A stretch of 64,000 nt of DNA, taken from the NCBI RefSeq assembly GCF_003994235.2, contig NZ_RYFG02000108.1, positions 1-64,000 of the forward strand, in the 5' to 3' direction. Below, piece by piece: positions 18,886-27,111 of the stretch. Position 1 is the first letter of the stretch, and each line of letters starts with the position of its first letter. Both the position numbers and the translations under genes were made by a program. A model generated the notes under the pieces. The model did no database searches. It saw only the letters and a program-made list of their open reading frames with translations, and had not been told where the DNA came from. The DNA comes from Candidatus Methylobacter oryzae (GTDB lineage: Bacteria > Pseudomonadota > Gammaproteobacteria > Methylococcales > Methylomonadaceae).

Positions 18886-19884
18886 CTACGATTCGGCTTT
18901 TTGCTCTCTGGCCAATAAGTTTTGTACGGCGGCCAGCGGCGTTAAGCCCTCATATAAAACTTTGTAGGTTTGTTCGGTGATAGGCATGTCTACGCCGTAT
19001 TTTTTAGCCAGCAAAAAAGTTTCTTTTGCTGCCGAGATGCCTTCGATTTCCTGATCGATTTCCTGTATGGCTGCCGCTGTATCCTTGCCTTGTCCCAAGG
19101 CCAAACCAAAACGCCGGTTTCTGGATTGATTGTCGGTACACGTCAGAATAAGATCGCCCAGCCCTGCCAAGCCCATAAACGTTTCCTGCCGGCCGCCAAG
19201 TTTGACGCCGAGGCGGATGATTTCATTAAGTCCTCGCGTAATCAGTGCTGCGCGGGTATTGGCGCCAAAGCCAAGCCCGTCGGCAATGCCGGCGGCTATC
19301 GCCATGACGTTTTTTACCGCGCCACCGACTTCTACGCCAATCAGGTCCGAGTTGGTATAAGTCCGGAATCGCTCGCTATGCAGGATGTCGGCCAAATGAT
19401 TGGCAAAGTCCGGTTGGGATGAAGCAATAGTAATGGCGGTCGGTAGCTCAGCCGCTACTTCTGCTGCAAAGCTGGGGCCTGAAAGCAAGGCTGCCGGCGT
19501 TTGCGGAGAGAATATGTCTGCTACGACTTCATGCAGTAAGGAGCCGTTATCGGGATTAAAACCTTTAGTAGCCCAAGCTATTTGTAAGCCATTGGATAGG
19601 TGTGTTTTAAGCTTGATCAACGTATCTTTAAAGGCGTGGCTAGGTACCGAGACTAGCACTAGATTGCAGAAAGCGCTGACGTCAGCCAAGTCGGAAGTAA
19701 TGGTGAGGTTTTCAGGGAAAATCCAGCCGGGTAAATAGCGCTTGTTTTCATGATCCTGTGTAAGCAACGCCATGTGTTTAGGATTGTGGCCCCATAATAG
19801 CGTTTGGCAGCCATTTCTAGCTGCCAAAATTGCCAGAGCCGTTCCCCATGAGCCTGCGCCCAGAACGGCTATTTTTTTATTCAT
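18886..19884 (-). CDS. gpsA: glycerol-3-phosphate dehydrogenase [NAD(P)+]
   Basis: A 332-residue cytosolic enzyme that reduces dihydroxyacetone phosphate to sn-glycerol-3-phosphate for phospholipid synthesis. The N-terminal Rossmann motif is AVLGAGSWGTALA. The catalytic region includes GGAVKNVMAIAAGIADGLGFG, with the active-site Lys, and GLAGLGDLILTCTDNQSRNRRFG. It is downstream of secB in the same direction, the usual secB-gpsA pairing, with tandem repeats filling the gap. Confidence 0.97.
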   Translation of the reverse strand: MNKKIAVLGAGSWGTALAILAARNGCQTLLWGHNPKHMALLTQDHENKRYLPGWIFPENLTITSDLADVSAFCNLVLVSVPSHAFKDTLIKLKTHLSNGLQIAWATKGFNPDNGSLLHEVVADIFSPQTPAALLSGPSFAAEVAAELPTAITIASSQPDFANHLADILHSERFRTYTNSDLIGVEVGGAVKNVMAIAAGIADGLGFGANTRAALITRGLNEIIRLGVKLGGRQETFMGLAGLGDLILTCTDNQSRNRRFGLALGQGKDTAAAIQEIDQEIEGISAAKETFLLAKKYGVDMPITEQTYKVLYEGLTPLAAVQNLLAREQKAES

Positions 19885-19900
19885 CAGACGAACTCTTCGA

Positions 19901-20054
19901 TAAAGCTGAGTTGAGCGGCTTGTCCGCTCAAACGAAACTTATGCCCTTTGGGTATAAAGCTGAGTTGAGCAGCTTGCCTGCTCAAACGAAACTTATGCCC
20001 TGTGGGTATAAAGCTGAGTTGAGTAGCTTGTCTGTTCAAACGAAACCGGGTATA
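19901..20054. repeat. tandem 54-bp two-hairpin repeat (locus A)
   Basis: Two full units start at 19901 and 19955, and a shortened third starts at 20009. Each begins TAAAGCTGAGTTGAGC and contains two short palindromes: TTGAGCGG...CCGCTCAA and ATGCCC...GGGTAT. The period is exactly 54 bases with no spacer sequence, so this is not a CRISPR array. It sits between the secB stop and the gpsA start on their shared transcript. It could act as a REP-like message-stabilising or attenuating element. Related copies occur at three other intergenic loci, and a fragment inside a glycosyltransferase gene. Confidence 0.9.
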
Positions 20055-20066
20055 AGCGCGGACGGA

Positions 20067-20534
20067 TTAATTAATCGTGTCTGTGCCGGGCGCTTGTTGT
20101 GCTTGCTGTAAATGTTGGGCGTATAAAGCGTCAAAATTTACCGGGGCTAACAGCATTTGCGGAAATCCGCCTTTTATAACGAGGTCGGAAATAGCTTCTC
20201 TTGCATAAGGAAACAAGATGTTTGGGCAAAAGCTGCCGATCATCGGCCCCATTTCCGCATCTGAGAAACCTTCTAAAAGGAAAATGCCGGCTTGATTGAC
20301 TTCCGCAAGATAGGCCGTTGTGTTGCCGTTTTTTACAGTGATGGTCACCATAAGGGTGATTTCATACATTGCATTTTCTAAAGGCTGGACATTGGTGCCC
20401 AGGTTAAATTCGACAGAAGGCTCCCATTTTTCGATAAACACTTTAGGGGAGTTAGGCGTCTCAAAAGACATGTCTTTGGCATAAATTTTTTGTATCGAAA
20501 ATTGTTTTTCTACTGCGTTGCTTTCTTCGGACAT
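20067..20534 (-). CDS. secB: protein-export chaperone SecB
   Basis: A 155-residue cytosolic chaperone that keeps precursors unfolded and hands them to SecA. Family segments present include FSIQKIYAKDMSFETPNSP, WEPSVEFNLGT, EVNQAGIFLLEGF and the C-terminal ILFPYAREAISDLVIKGGFP. The length is normal. It lies between the rhodanese gene and gpsA on the same strand. Confidence 0.97.
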   Translation of the reverse strand: MSEESNAVEKQFSIQKIYAKDMSFETPNSPKVFIEKWEPSVEFNLGTNVQPLENAMYEITLMVTITVKNGNTTAYLAEVNQAGIFLLEGFSDAEMGPMIGSFCPNILFPYAREAISDLVIKGGFPQMLLAPVNFDALYAQHLQQAQQAPGTDTIN

Positions 20535-20576
20535 AATGAGTTTTTTATGAATAAGGTTTAAGTTTTCAACCGGGAT

Positions 20577-21020
20577 TTAGTTTTTATGCTTGCTGGCCGA
20601 TTTTATAGGTAACTTGTAGTCGTTTTCCCAAGCTTGCATGCCGCCGATAATAACGAAGACTTGCTCGAAACCGGCTTTGGTCAATATCTTTCCGGCCGAC
20701 GCTGAACGGGTCCCTGTCTGGCAGGCGATAAGGACTGGCTTACTTCTATGAGCTCCCAGTTTAGATAGCTGGTCCGGCAGGCTGCCTAGCGGAATGCTGA
20801 CTGCATTTTCTATATGGCTTTTAACAAACTCGTCCGGCTCGCGAACATCGATAACAATTGTATCACTATCGTTCATTTTGGCGACAGCCAGCAACGGTGA
20901 AATGTGCTTGAACTTTTTGAATGCGGTGTCGAAAAATTCCTGAATTAACAAATAGCTAACGACAGCCATAGCGAGAGATAATACGTAGTGATTTAAAATG
21001 AATTCTAGATAACGGTCCAT
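20577..21020 (-). CDS. membrane-anchored rhodanese-like protein (YibN type)
   Basis: A 147-residue protein with an N-terminal membrane helix (about residues 11-27, YVLSLAMAVVSYLLIQE). A single rhodanese domain follows, with IVIDVREPDEFVKSHI and an active-site loop ACQTGTRSASA containing the catalytic cysteine. The arrangement matches E. coli YibN next to secB-gpsA. It probably handles sulfane sulfur at the membrane. An ArsR-family repressor gene precedes it by about 40 bases, suggesting it is the repressor's target. Confidence 0.9.
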   Translation of the reverse strand: MDRYLEFILNHYVLSLAMAVVSYLLIQEFFDTAFKKFKHISPLLAVAKMNDSDTIVIDVREPDEFVKSHIENAVSIPLGSLPDQLSKLGAHRSKPVLIACQTGTRSASAGKILTKAGFEQVFVIIGGMQAWENDYKLPIKSASKHKN

Positions 21021-21059
21021 GGATAAATGTGTAAAGTTAAGTAAATGGGGAAAGACGAA

Positions 21060-21377
21060 TTAGTGACTGGAGCAGAAGACATCCCGCATCATTTTTATCA
21101 GCTGTAGCATACGGGCGTCGTCAATAAAATAATAAACACGGTTGGCTTGTTTTTTAGAACCGAGAATATTTTTTTCTTTCAGAATTGCCAGATGTTGGGA
21201 AATATTGCTTTGACTGGTGCCAACCTGATCGACAATTTGTTGTACGCAGATTGAGTCGCTGCCCAGAACGCATAAAATTTTTAAACGCAATGGATGTGAC
21301 ATCGCCTTCAGGCAGAGAGCAGCTTTGACTATTTCAGTATCGTTATATAAATCGTGCTGCGGATTTTCAACTTTCAT
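21060..21377 (-). CDS. ArsR-family repressor, possible persulfide sensor
   Basis: A 105-residue winged-helix repressor. KAMSHPLRLKILCVLGSDSICVQQIVDQVG is an ArsR core (positions 24-53), with recognition helix TSQSNISQHLAILKE. Four cysteines are at 22, 36, 44 and 102. The 44/102 pair matches in placement the two cysteines of BigR/SqrR-type persulfide sensors (helix alpha2 and the C-terminal helix). A rhodanese gene directly downstream fits sulfur-responsive control. Metal sensing remains possible. The fold is secure; the signal is inferred. Confidence 0.88.
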   Translation of the reverse strand: MKVENPQHDLYNDTEIVKAALCLKAMSHPLRLKILCVLGSDSICVQQIVDQVGTSQSNISQHLAILKEKNILGSKKQANRVYYFIDDARMLQLIKMMRDVFCSSH

Positions 21378-21440
21378 TAGGTCGACTTAATATTTCCGGC
21401 TTCTTGAATTCGATTAAAAAGAACTCGTGAAGAATTATTT

Positions 21441-21465
21441 ATACACAACTGTTGTCAACGTGTAT
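21441..21465. promoter_or_regulatory. candidate ArsR operator, inverted repeat
   Basis: ATACAC at 21441-21446 and GTGTAT at 21460-21465 form an inverted repeat with a further GTTG-T-CAAC palindrome inside. It lies 64-88 bases upstream of the arsR start in an AT-rich divergent spacer. The position and symmetry suit an ArsR operator, but no consensus could be checked. Confidence 0.35.
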
Positions 21466-21646
21466 TAATATAATGGTTATTTGATGCAGTTGGTATGTTA
21501 CCAAAAAATATGAAAAACCAGTGAATCTGGCAAAATAATACATCACTACGGCCATTTTTGGTAATGAAGAATAAAATGGGGGACAAAGTCGCCTATTTTA
21601 TAAGGTAGTAGTACAAATTTTTTTAGTATCCCGAGATAAATTTAAA

Positions 21647-22234
21647 GTGCTAAATCGACCAAAGCCACTGGCATTAGCGATCCTTGACGGGTTCGGTTAC
21701 TTGTTGGACAAAGAAAGCAATGCCATTGCAAAGACTAACTGGGATGAGTTACAAAAAGATTGTTCCGTGACTTTCAGTTGTTCCGGTTCTGTCGTAGGAT
21801 TACTCGGTAGAGAAATGGATAACCCGGAAGTTGGCGATTTTCATACCGATACGGTTCGTTACGATTCTCAAGATTTATCCAAAGTTAACAATGCAATGGT
21901 TGATATACGTAATTATGCTAATTGCGGTACGGTAGAGCATGCCGACATAATGGATGTAGCAATCTTGGCTGTGAAAGCGCTTGATGCTTCATTACTGCGT
22001 GTGCTTGAGGCTTTGTCGGTAGGCGTACAAATGTTGATAACTGCCGCTCATGGCAATATTGAGCAGATGGTTGATAAGGAAACAGGGAAGCCGCAAGCGG
22101 CGCATACTACGACTTCAGTTTCTTCGGTGTATGCGAGCGGCAGTTTGTTTACTTTGTTTTCAACTGTGCCGGCGATGTCAGGCGTTTCTCAACCCGTTGA
22201 AATGACTGGCCGGTCTCTCATTAGATCTGTCTAA
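21647..22234 (+). pseudogene. gpmI: decayed phosphoglycerate mutase GpmI, internally deleted
   Basis: The 195-codon frame (GTG start) joins the first ~80 residues of cofactor-independent phosphoglycerate mutase (RPKPLALAILDGFGYLLDKE) to its last ~110 (VEHADIMDVAILAVKALD, ITAAHGNIEQMVDKETGKP, EMTGRSLI). Full-length enzymes are about 510 residues, so some 300 central residues are missing. The catalytic serine of MGNSEVG is proline here (MDNPEVG), and the metal-binding DHGN is AHGN. It cannot be an active mutase. Its place before envC and ctpA is the ancestral gpmI position. The frame is still open, so a recent or partly constrained remnant is possible. Confidence 0.82.
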
Positions 22235-22241
22235 TTTTTGG

Positions 22242-23465
22242 ATGAGAAAGAAGCTGGTTTTTTGTATTTTACTGAGTCTGTGTGTCTATAAAAGTAATGC
22301 GGAAGTCTCGGAAAACAACGAAGAGCTAACTGAAGTTCAATCGGGCATGGAAGCGGCCGATCAAAATATGCAGCGTATTCAGCTGCAAAAAAATACTTTA
22401 AATACGCAGCTAGGTGAAGTTGAGAAACTTTATGGAAGGACAGCCGCTTTATTAAGAACACTGCAAGGCCAGGTAGAGCAAAAACGGCAAAATTTGATTA
22501 GAATCCGGCAGGAAAAACAGAGTCTTCAGGATGAAGTCGCTAAACAGAACAAAGAACTTGCCGGTCAAATAAAAGCTGCCTACGCAATGGGGCAAAAGGA
22601 ACAATTGAAGCTGCTGCTTAACCAGCAAGATCCTGCATTATCCAGCCGGATGGTTGTGTATTACGACTATCTTAATAAGGCCCGTCTGACAAAATTAGCC
22701 GGTATTTCCGAATCTATGCAGCGCCTTGACCGACTGGGTAAGCAGCAGCAGCAGGAAACCGAGCTTTTAGAGAAAAGCCTGGAGCAAAAAAAATCAGAAC
22801 AGATAGCGGCAGATGGCGTTAGAAAACGAAGGGCCGAATTGCTGAAGCAATTAAAAAGCGGCTTTTCTTCAAATGAACAACAACTTATTCATTTGAGAGA
22901 CAGTGAAAATAAGCTGAGAAATCTGGTATCTTCGCTGCAAAGATCGAACAATGACCTGAATCTTGAGGTTGAACGTTCAAAAATGCTTAGCAAGGCCGCC
23001 GAGGTTTCGCCTGAGCCAGTTAAGAATTCGCCCGATTCCGGGAATGGTTTTCCTAAGCTTGAAGGTGATTTTCCTTCACTTAAGGGCCGGTTACCTTGGC
23101 CTGTGAAAGGTCGGTTGACCAATAAGTTCGGCAGTGTGCGAGCCGAAAGTACTGAAAATATTTGGGATGGAGTGTTAATTGACGCGAGTGAGGGAACGGA
23201 GATTCATGCGATTACCAGCGGAAAAGTGGTTTTTTCCGATTGGCTACGTGGATATGGCTTATTGATTATTATCGATCACGGTCAAGGCTACATGACTCTT
23301 TACGCCTTTAATCAAAGTTTATATAGGCAGGCCGGTGAGTGGGTGGATGCAGGCGAAGTCGTTGCTTCAGTGGGGCAAAGCGGAGGTCGTAGCCGCTCCG
23401 GACTTTATTTTGGAATACGTAACAAAGGTAAGCCGGTTGATCCGCTTGAGTGGTGCCGAAAATAA
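22242..23465 (+). CDS. envC: EnvC-like murein hydrolase activator
   Basis: A 407-residue periplasmic protein with a signal peptide (KKLVFCILLSLCVYKSNA). A long coiled coil occupies about residues 25-250, and a C-terminal LytM domain begins near 300 (GRLTNKFGSVRAE). The LytM zinc ligands are degenerate: the usual LYAHN reads LYAFNQ and the HxHFEI segment reads GLYFGI. That is characteristic of EnvC, which activates amidases AmiA/AmiB at the division septum rather than cutting peptidoglycan itself. It starts 7 bases after the gpmI remnant and precedes ctpA. Confidence 0.92.
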   Translation: MRKKLVFCILLSLCVYKSNAEVSENNEELTEVQSGMEAADQNMQRIQLQKNTLNTQLGEVEKLYGRTAALLRTLQGQVEQKRQNLIRIRQEKQSLQDEVAKQNKELAGQIKAAYAMGQKEQLKLLLNQQDPALSSRMVVYYDYLNKARLTKLAGISESMQRLDRLGKQQQQETELLEKSLEQKKSEQIAADGVRKRRAELLKQLKSGFSSNEQQLIHLRDSENKLRNLVSSLQRSNNDLNLEVERSKMLSKAAEVSPEPVKNSPDSGNGFPKLEGDFPSLKGRLPWPVKGRLTNKFGSVRAESTENIWDGVLIDASEGTEIHAITSGKVVFSDWLRGYGLLIIIDHGQGYMTLYAFNQSLYRQAGEWVDAGEVVASVGQSGGRSRSGLYFGIRNKGKPVDPLEWCRK

Positions 23466-23535
23466 TCGGGATCAAGTTAGTTAGCTTGTTTAATGGCCAT
23501 GTTTTAGGAAATCGAGTGTTGGAGTTTTAAGGTAC

Positions 23536-24849
23536 ATGTTAAAAAAGAAAAATATCTTCATTTTGTCCTTAGGGATTATGCTGGGCGTTTTTATGGGCAT
23601 CTGCGGCAGTGTTCTCGCCGAGCGGGATAATGCCGATCCTGTTGCCGACACAACGGAGGCTTTGCCTTATGAGGAGCTACGCACGTTTACGGAAATTTTT
23701 GGCCGAATTAAAAGGGATTATGTAGAACCCGTTTCCGATAAAAAGCTATTGGAGGATGCCATTCGAGGCATGTTGAGCGGGCTCGATCCTCACTCCGCTT
23801 ATTTGGCTGCCGATGAGTATCAGGAGCTTAAAGAAGGTACAACCGGCCAGTTCGGCGGTTTAGGTATTGAAGTTACGATGGAAAACGGCTTTGTTAAAGT
23901 CGTTTCCCCTATTGACGATACTCCCGCGCAAAGAGCAGGCATTAAAACCGGCGACTTGATTGTTAGGCTTGATGACCAGCCGGTGAAAGGCATGACTTTG
24001 GCGGATGCTGTCAAGTTGATGCGCGGCGAGCCGGGTAGCAAGATTTTGCTTACCGTTGTTCGCGAAGGGGTCGAAGCGCCTTTAAAAATAACCATAACCC
24101 GCGACATCATAAAAGTTAAAAGCGTGAAAAGCCGGATGCTGGAAAAAGGATACGGTTATGTACGGATCAGTAGTTTTCAATCAGGAACAGGAGAAAGCCT
24201 GAAAGAGGCTCTAGCTGCGCTGAAGAAGGAAAACGCTGCTAATTTAAGAGGCTTGGTGCTTGATTTAAGGAATAATCCGGGCGGAGTGTTAAACGCGGCA
24301 GTTGAAGTGAGCGACGCCTTCATAAAGAGCGGTCTGATCGTTTACACCGAAGGACGTATTGAAAATTCGGAGATGCGTTTTAATGCCGCTCCCGATGATC
24401 TGATTGACGGGGCTCCGATAGTTGTGTTGATTAATGCCGGATCGGCGTCGGCTTCCGAAATCGTGGCTGGAGCACTTCAGGACCAAAAGCGCGCCGTCAT
24501 CATGGGTGAAAAATCATTCGGTAAAGGTTCGGTGCAAACTATATTGCCAACCAGTAACGGTGCGGCAGTTAAGCTGACCACAGCCCGCTACTATACGCCT
24601 TCAGGACGATCTATCCAGGCCGAGGGTATAGAGCCGGATATTACTTTGGGCCGCGTTAAGCTGGAGTCATTGGAAAAAACGGAATTCAAACCGGTTAAAG
24701 AAGTCGATTTGTCGCGCCATTTACAAAACAGCAAAGGCAAGGTTGAGTTGGAGGCTGTTCAGGAGAAAGAGAAAGAGACATTGGAGAAAGACTATCCTTT
24801 GTATCAGGCTCTGACTTTGTTGAAAGGCATTAGTATTATTAAAAAATAA
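23536..24849 (+). CDS. ctpA: S41-family carboxy-terminal processing peptidase with PDZ domain
   Basis: A 437-residue periplasmic serine protease. It has an N-terminal signal or anchor (IFILSLGIMLGVFMGICGSVLA), a cap region with GMLSGLDPHSAYL, and a PDZ domain from ~105 to 190 (GLGIEV...GDLIVRLDDQPVKGM). The S41 catalytic core carries the nucleophile in NAGSASASEIVAGALQD and the catalytic Lys in GEKSFGKGSVQT. Such proteases trim envelope proteins and peptidoglycan hydrolases; pairing with envC suggests a role in cell-wall remodelling. A strong terminator follows. Confidence 0.95.
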   Translation: MLKKKNIFILSLGIMLGVFMGICGSVLAERDNADPVADTTEALPYEELRTFTEIFGRIKRDYVEPVSDKKLLEDAIRGMLSGLDPHSAYLAADEYQELKEGTTGQFGGLGIEVTMENGFVKVVSPIDDTPAQRAGIKTGDLIVRLDDQPVKGMTLADAVKLMRGEPGSKILLTVVREGVEAPLKITITRDIIKVKSVKSRMLEKGYGYVRISSFQSGTGESLKEALAALKKENAANLRGLVLDLRNNPGGVLNAAVEVSDAFIKSGLIVYTEGRIENSEMRFNAAPDDLIDGAPIVVLINAGSASASEIVAGALQDQKRAVIMGEKSFGKGSVQTILPTSNGAAVKLTTARYYTPSGRSIQAEGIEPDITLGRVKLESLEKTEFKPVKEVDLSRHLQNSKGKVELEAVQEKEKETLEKDYPLYQALTLLKGISIIKK

Positions 24850-24875
24850 GCTTTAGCTTGTAGCGACAATCAACA

Positions 24876-24922
24876 CCCGGATTTTGGCAGATATAAATAT
24901 TTGCCGAAATCCGGGTTTTTTC
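24876..24922 (+). terminator. rho-independent terminator after ctpA
   Basis: Fourteen-base complementary arms, CCCGGATTTTGGCA and TGCCGAAATCCGGG (one mismatch or wobble), flank a 12-base AT loop. A T-run and TCGTTTT follow. It ends the gpmI'-envC-ctpA transcript. Confidence 0.9.
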
Positions 24923-25351
24923 GTTTTGTATTTTGGGTCGTTAACACAGGTCCAGTCATTAAAATATCTGCCGAGCGATTTTCTTGCTACGCCAAAGCAA
25001 GAAGTCTTATGAATACCAATTTATACGGCCAGCATGTAAATCTTTTGTGCCAGAACAGGCCGTTTGCGCCGTCTAGGCTATTTACACTTTGCTTATTGTT
25101 GAAATTCAACGGTTTTCGATAAACCATTGCAATACGGACTTCCCCGCATAAAGATAGATGATTGCATTTGTTGTGACGCTATTCTTTGTAAGTAATTGAT
25201 TAGTAACTATTAGAAGAATAGCCATTGTTGAGCGTTTGCATATTCGTCAGAATTTTTACATTGTTGCGACTGTCGCTCTGCGACCCCAAGCCGAACTTTA
25301 TTCAACGCCATAAAGCGGCCAATTACGACCTGCATTCAATTACATCCACTG
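24923..25351. other. intergenic region between convergent units
   Basis: These 430 bases separate the ctpA terminator from the end of the tautomerase gene. Near 25265-25335 there is a GC-richer patch with words (ATAAAGCGGCC, CGACC) echoed near 32660-32700. This may be a degenerate dispersed repeat. No credible gene is present; the open frame at 24901-25122 has no ribosome site and no recognisable product. Confidence 0.45.
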
Positions 25352-25732
25352 TTAAGCATACTGCGCTATTCCATTTCCGAAAGACCAATTTTCCTTTTTA
25401 ACTTCAACCAAATTGATCATAACATCTTCCATTCGGACGCCGAGCTCCCTATGGAGCCGGTCGGCGATAGTGTTGAAGAGCGCTTTCTTTAACGAAGTAG
25501 TTCGTCCTTCATTCAGCGTTATTTGTATGATGATAATTCCATCGGTTCGTTTGATATCGAGATAAGTCGGATCATAGATCAGAGTATCGCTATCGTGTTC
25601 AGTTACGATCTGGAAATTGTCTTTCACCGGCACATTGATGGTATCGACCATAGCTTGGTAGATGATTGCGCCAACCTTTTTTCCAAAGCCATTCGGCCTG
25701 TTTTTCATTAACGAGATGCGAACTAAGGGCAT
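25352..25732 (-). CDS. tautomerase-superfamily protein
   Basis: A 126-residue protein starting MPLVRISL, which exposes a catalytic Pro-1 after Met removal as in 4-oxalocrotonate tautomerase and its relatives. Arg-5 and further conserved segments (GIIIIQITLNEGRTTSLKK, RMEDVMINLVEVKKENW) resemble the longer 'double-unit' tautomerases that act on small keto-enol or halogenated acids. It is the last gene of a minus-strand series pxmA-pxmB-pxmC-MFS-tautomerase. The substrate is unknown. Confidence 0.85.
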   Translation of the reverse strand: MPLVRISLMKNRPNGFGKKVGAIIYQAMVDTINVPVKDNFQIVTEHDSDTLIYDPTYLDIKRTDGIIIIQITLNEGRTTSLKKALFNTIADRLHRELGVRMEDVMINLVEVKKENWSFGNGIAQYA

Positions 25733-25802
25733 TGTTATATTTCCTGATTTTATTAGCGAAGCAGTTTAACTGCGTGAAATAAGCTATGAACCGGCAATAA
25801 AT

Positions 25803-27026
25803 TTATATTTCTTCCCGTATCTTCACGACAAGCCCGGTAGCCGCTAAGGCAAAAAGACCGGAGGTCATAAAGGCCAAGGTGTAGTTCCCGAACAAACCAT
25901 GCAAATAACCAGCTCCGTAGCTGGCTAACGCGGCACCGATTTGATGGGCAAAACAGATCCAGCCGAAAACGACCCCGACATTTTGTTTGCCGAATAGATC
26001 CGCTGTAAGCGCTGAGGTTGCCGGAACCGTCGACAACCAATTCAGCCCGTAAACCACGGAAAAGGCCATCAATTGCCCGGTCGATTCCACATAAGGCAAT
26101 AACATTAGTGAAATACCGCGAAGCGCATAATAAATCGCCAGCGGCCAGCGCTTGCCGAAGCGATCGCATAACCAACCGGAAAAAATGGTGCCGGCAATAT
26201 CGGTTGCGCCCATAAGGCCTAAGGATACGGCCATGGTCATTTCCGGGAAACCGTGCTCGATGCCGTGAGAAATCAAGTGCGTCTGAAATAAGCCTGAGGT
26301 GGTAAAGCCGCAGATACCGAAGCTAAAAGCCAGCAACCAAAACTGTGGATTGGCCATTGCAGAACCCATCGGGCTTGGGTCAGGCGGCATCTCAGGCGCA
26401 GCATGCCCATTGTCGCCATAAGGCTGCAATCCTTTTAAGCCGGGATTATTAGCCATGAACATCATGACCAGAGGCAATACGACCAAACCCAGCATTAAAG
26501 CGATAAACAGCGTTACCGCCCGCCAACCTAAGTGAATGTTCAGGTTCATGATAATCGGCGTGAAAATAAGTTGGCCAGACGAAAAAGCCGCCCCCAAAAT
26601 CCCCAAAGCCAGGCCGCGCCGTTGCCGAAACCAGCGATTAACCACGGCCGATCCCATCACGATTGAAGTTCCTCCCGAACCGGCGCCTATGATTACGCCC
26701 CAAAACAGGTACAGTTGCCAGGGTTCCTGCATCAAAACACTGCCGCCTGCACCTAAAGTCACCAGGGTGAGTGTTATCAGCGTGACGGCTTTGGTTCCGT
26801 ACAAATCCATCAGCCTGCCTAAAAAAGGACCGGCAAGCCCGAATAACAGCAGATTGACCGAAACGGCGCCGCTGACTGTTTCCCGGCTCCAGTTAAATTC
26901 ATGTTCCAGCGACAGCATAATGATGCCCGGAACGGATCGGAGCGCCGATGCCGCAAACAAACAGGTGAAAGTAACGGCGAGTACGGCCCAGGCATAATGA
27001 ATGCCGGCAGGTTTAGTGGTTGTCAT
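25803..27026 (-). CDS. MFS transporter, oxalate/formate-antiporter-like
   Basis: A protein of about 407 residues with major-facilitator architecture: HYAWAVLAVTFTCLFAASALRS as the first helix, the loop motif GPFLGRLMDLYGTKAV, GSGGTSIVMGSAVVNRWF, and the second-half loop SGWLCDRFGKRWPL. It resembles the OFA/monocarboxylate branch, which carries small carboxylates. ATG 27026 is favoured over a longer start at 27074. It follows pxmC, separated by a palindrome, and may move a product or co-substrate of the monooxygenase; this is inference. Confidence 0.88.
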   Translation of the reverse strand: MTTTKPAGIHYAWAVLAVTFTCLFAASALRSVPGIIMLSLEHEFNWSRETVSGAVSVNLLLFGLAGPFLGRLMDLYGTKAVTLITLTLVTLGAGGSVLMQEPWQLYLFWGVIIGAGSGGTSIVMGSAVVNRWFRQRRGLALGILGAAFSSGQLIFTPIIMNLNIHLGWRAVTLFIALMLGLVVLPLVMMFMANNPGLKGLQPYGDNGHAAPEMPPDPSPMGSAMANPQFWLLAFSFGICGFTTSGLFQTHLISHGIEHGFPEMTMAVSLGLMGATDIAGTIFSGWLCDRFGKRWPLAIYYALRGISLMLLPYVESTGQLMAFSVVYGLNWLSTVPATSALTADLFGKQNVGVVFGWICFAHQIGAALASYGAGYLHGLFGNYTLAFMTSGLFALAATGLVVKIREEI

Positions 27027-27063
27027 GATTGGCGGCGCATCCGAAAGGGTTAAAGTAAATGAT

Positions 27064-27092
27064 CTCGTTCCCACGCAACGCGTGAGAATGAG
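27064..27092. repeat. short imperfect palindrome between pxmC and MFS gene
   Basis: CTCGTTCCCACGC and GCGTGAGAATGAG form an imperfect inverted repeat around AAC. It resembles the widespread CGTTCCCACGC-type extragenic palindromes of Gammaproteobacteria. It may moderate read-through from pxmC into the MFS gene. Confidence 0.6.
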
Positions 27093-27111
27093 GAACTCCG
27101 CTATCTACAAA

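Noticed and set aside
19901-20054. Possible CRISPR array
   Set aside because: Units repeat end to end every 54 bases with no variable spacers, and the same unit occurs at several intergenic loci without cas genes.
19830-20111. 93-codon frame containing repeated LPAQTKLMP peptides
   Set aside because: It is only a translation of the tandem repeat array and the gpsA 5' region.
24901-25122. 73-codon open frame after ctpA
   Set aside because: It begins inside the terminator hairpin, lacks a ribosome site and shows no recognisable domain.
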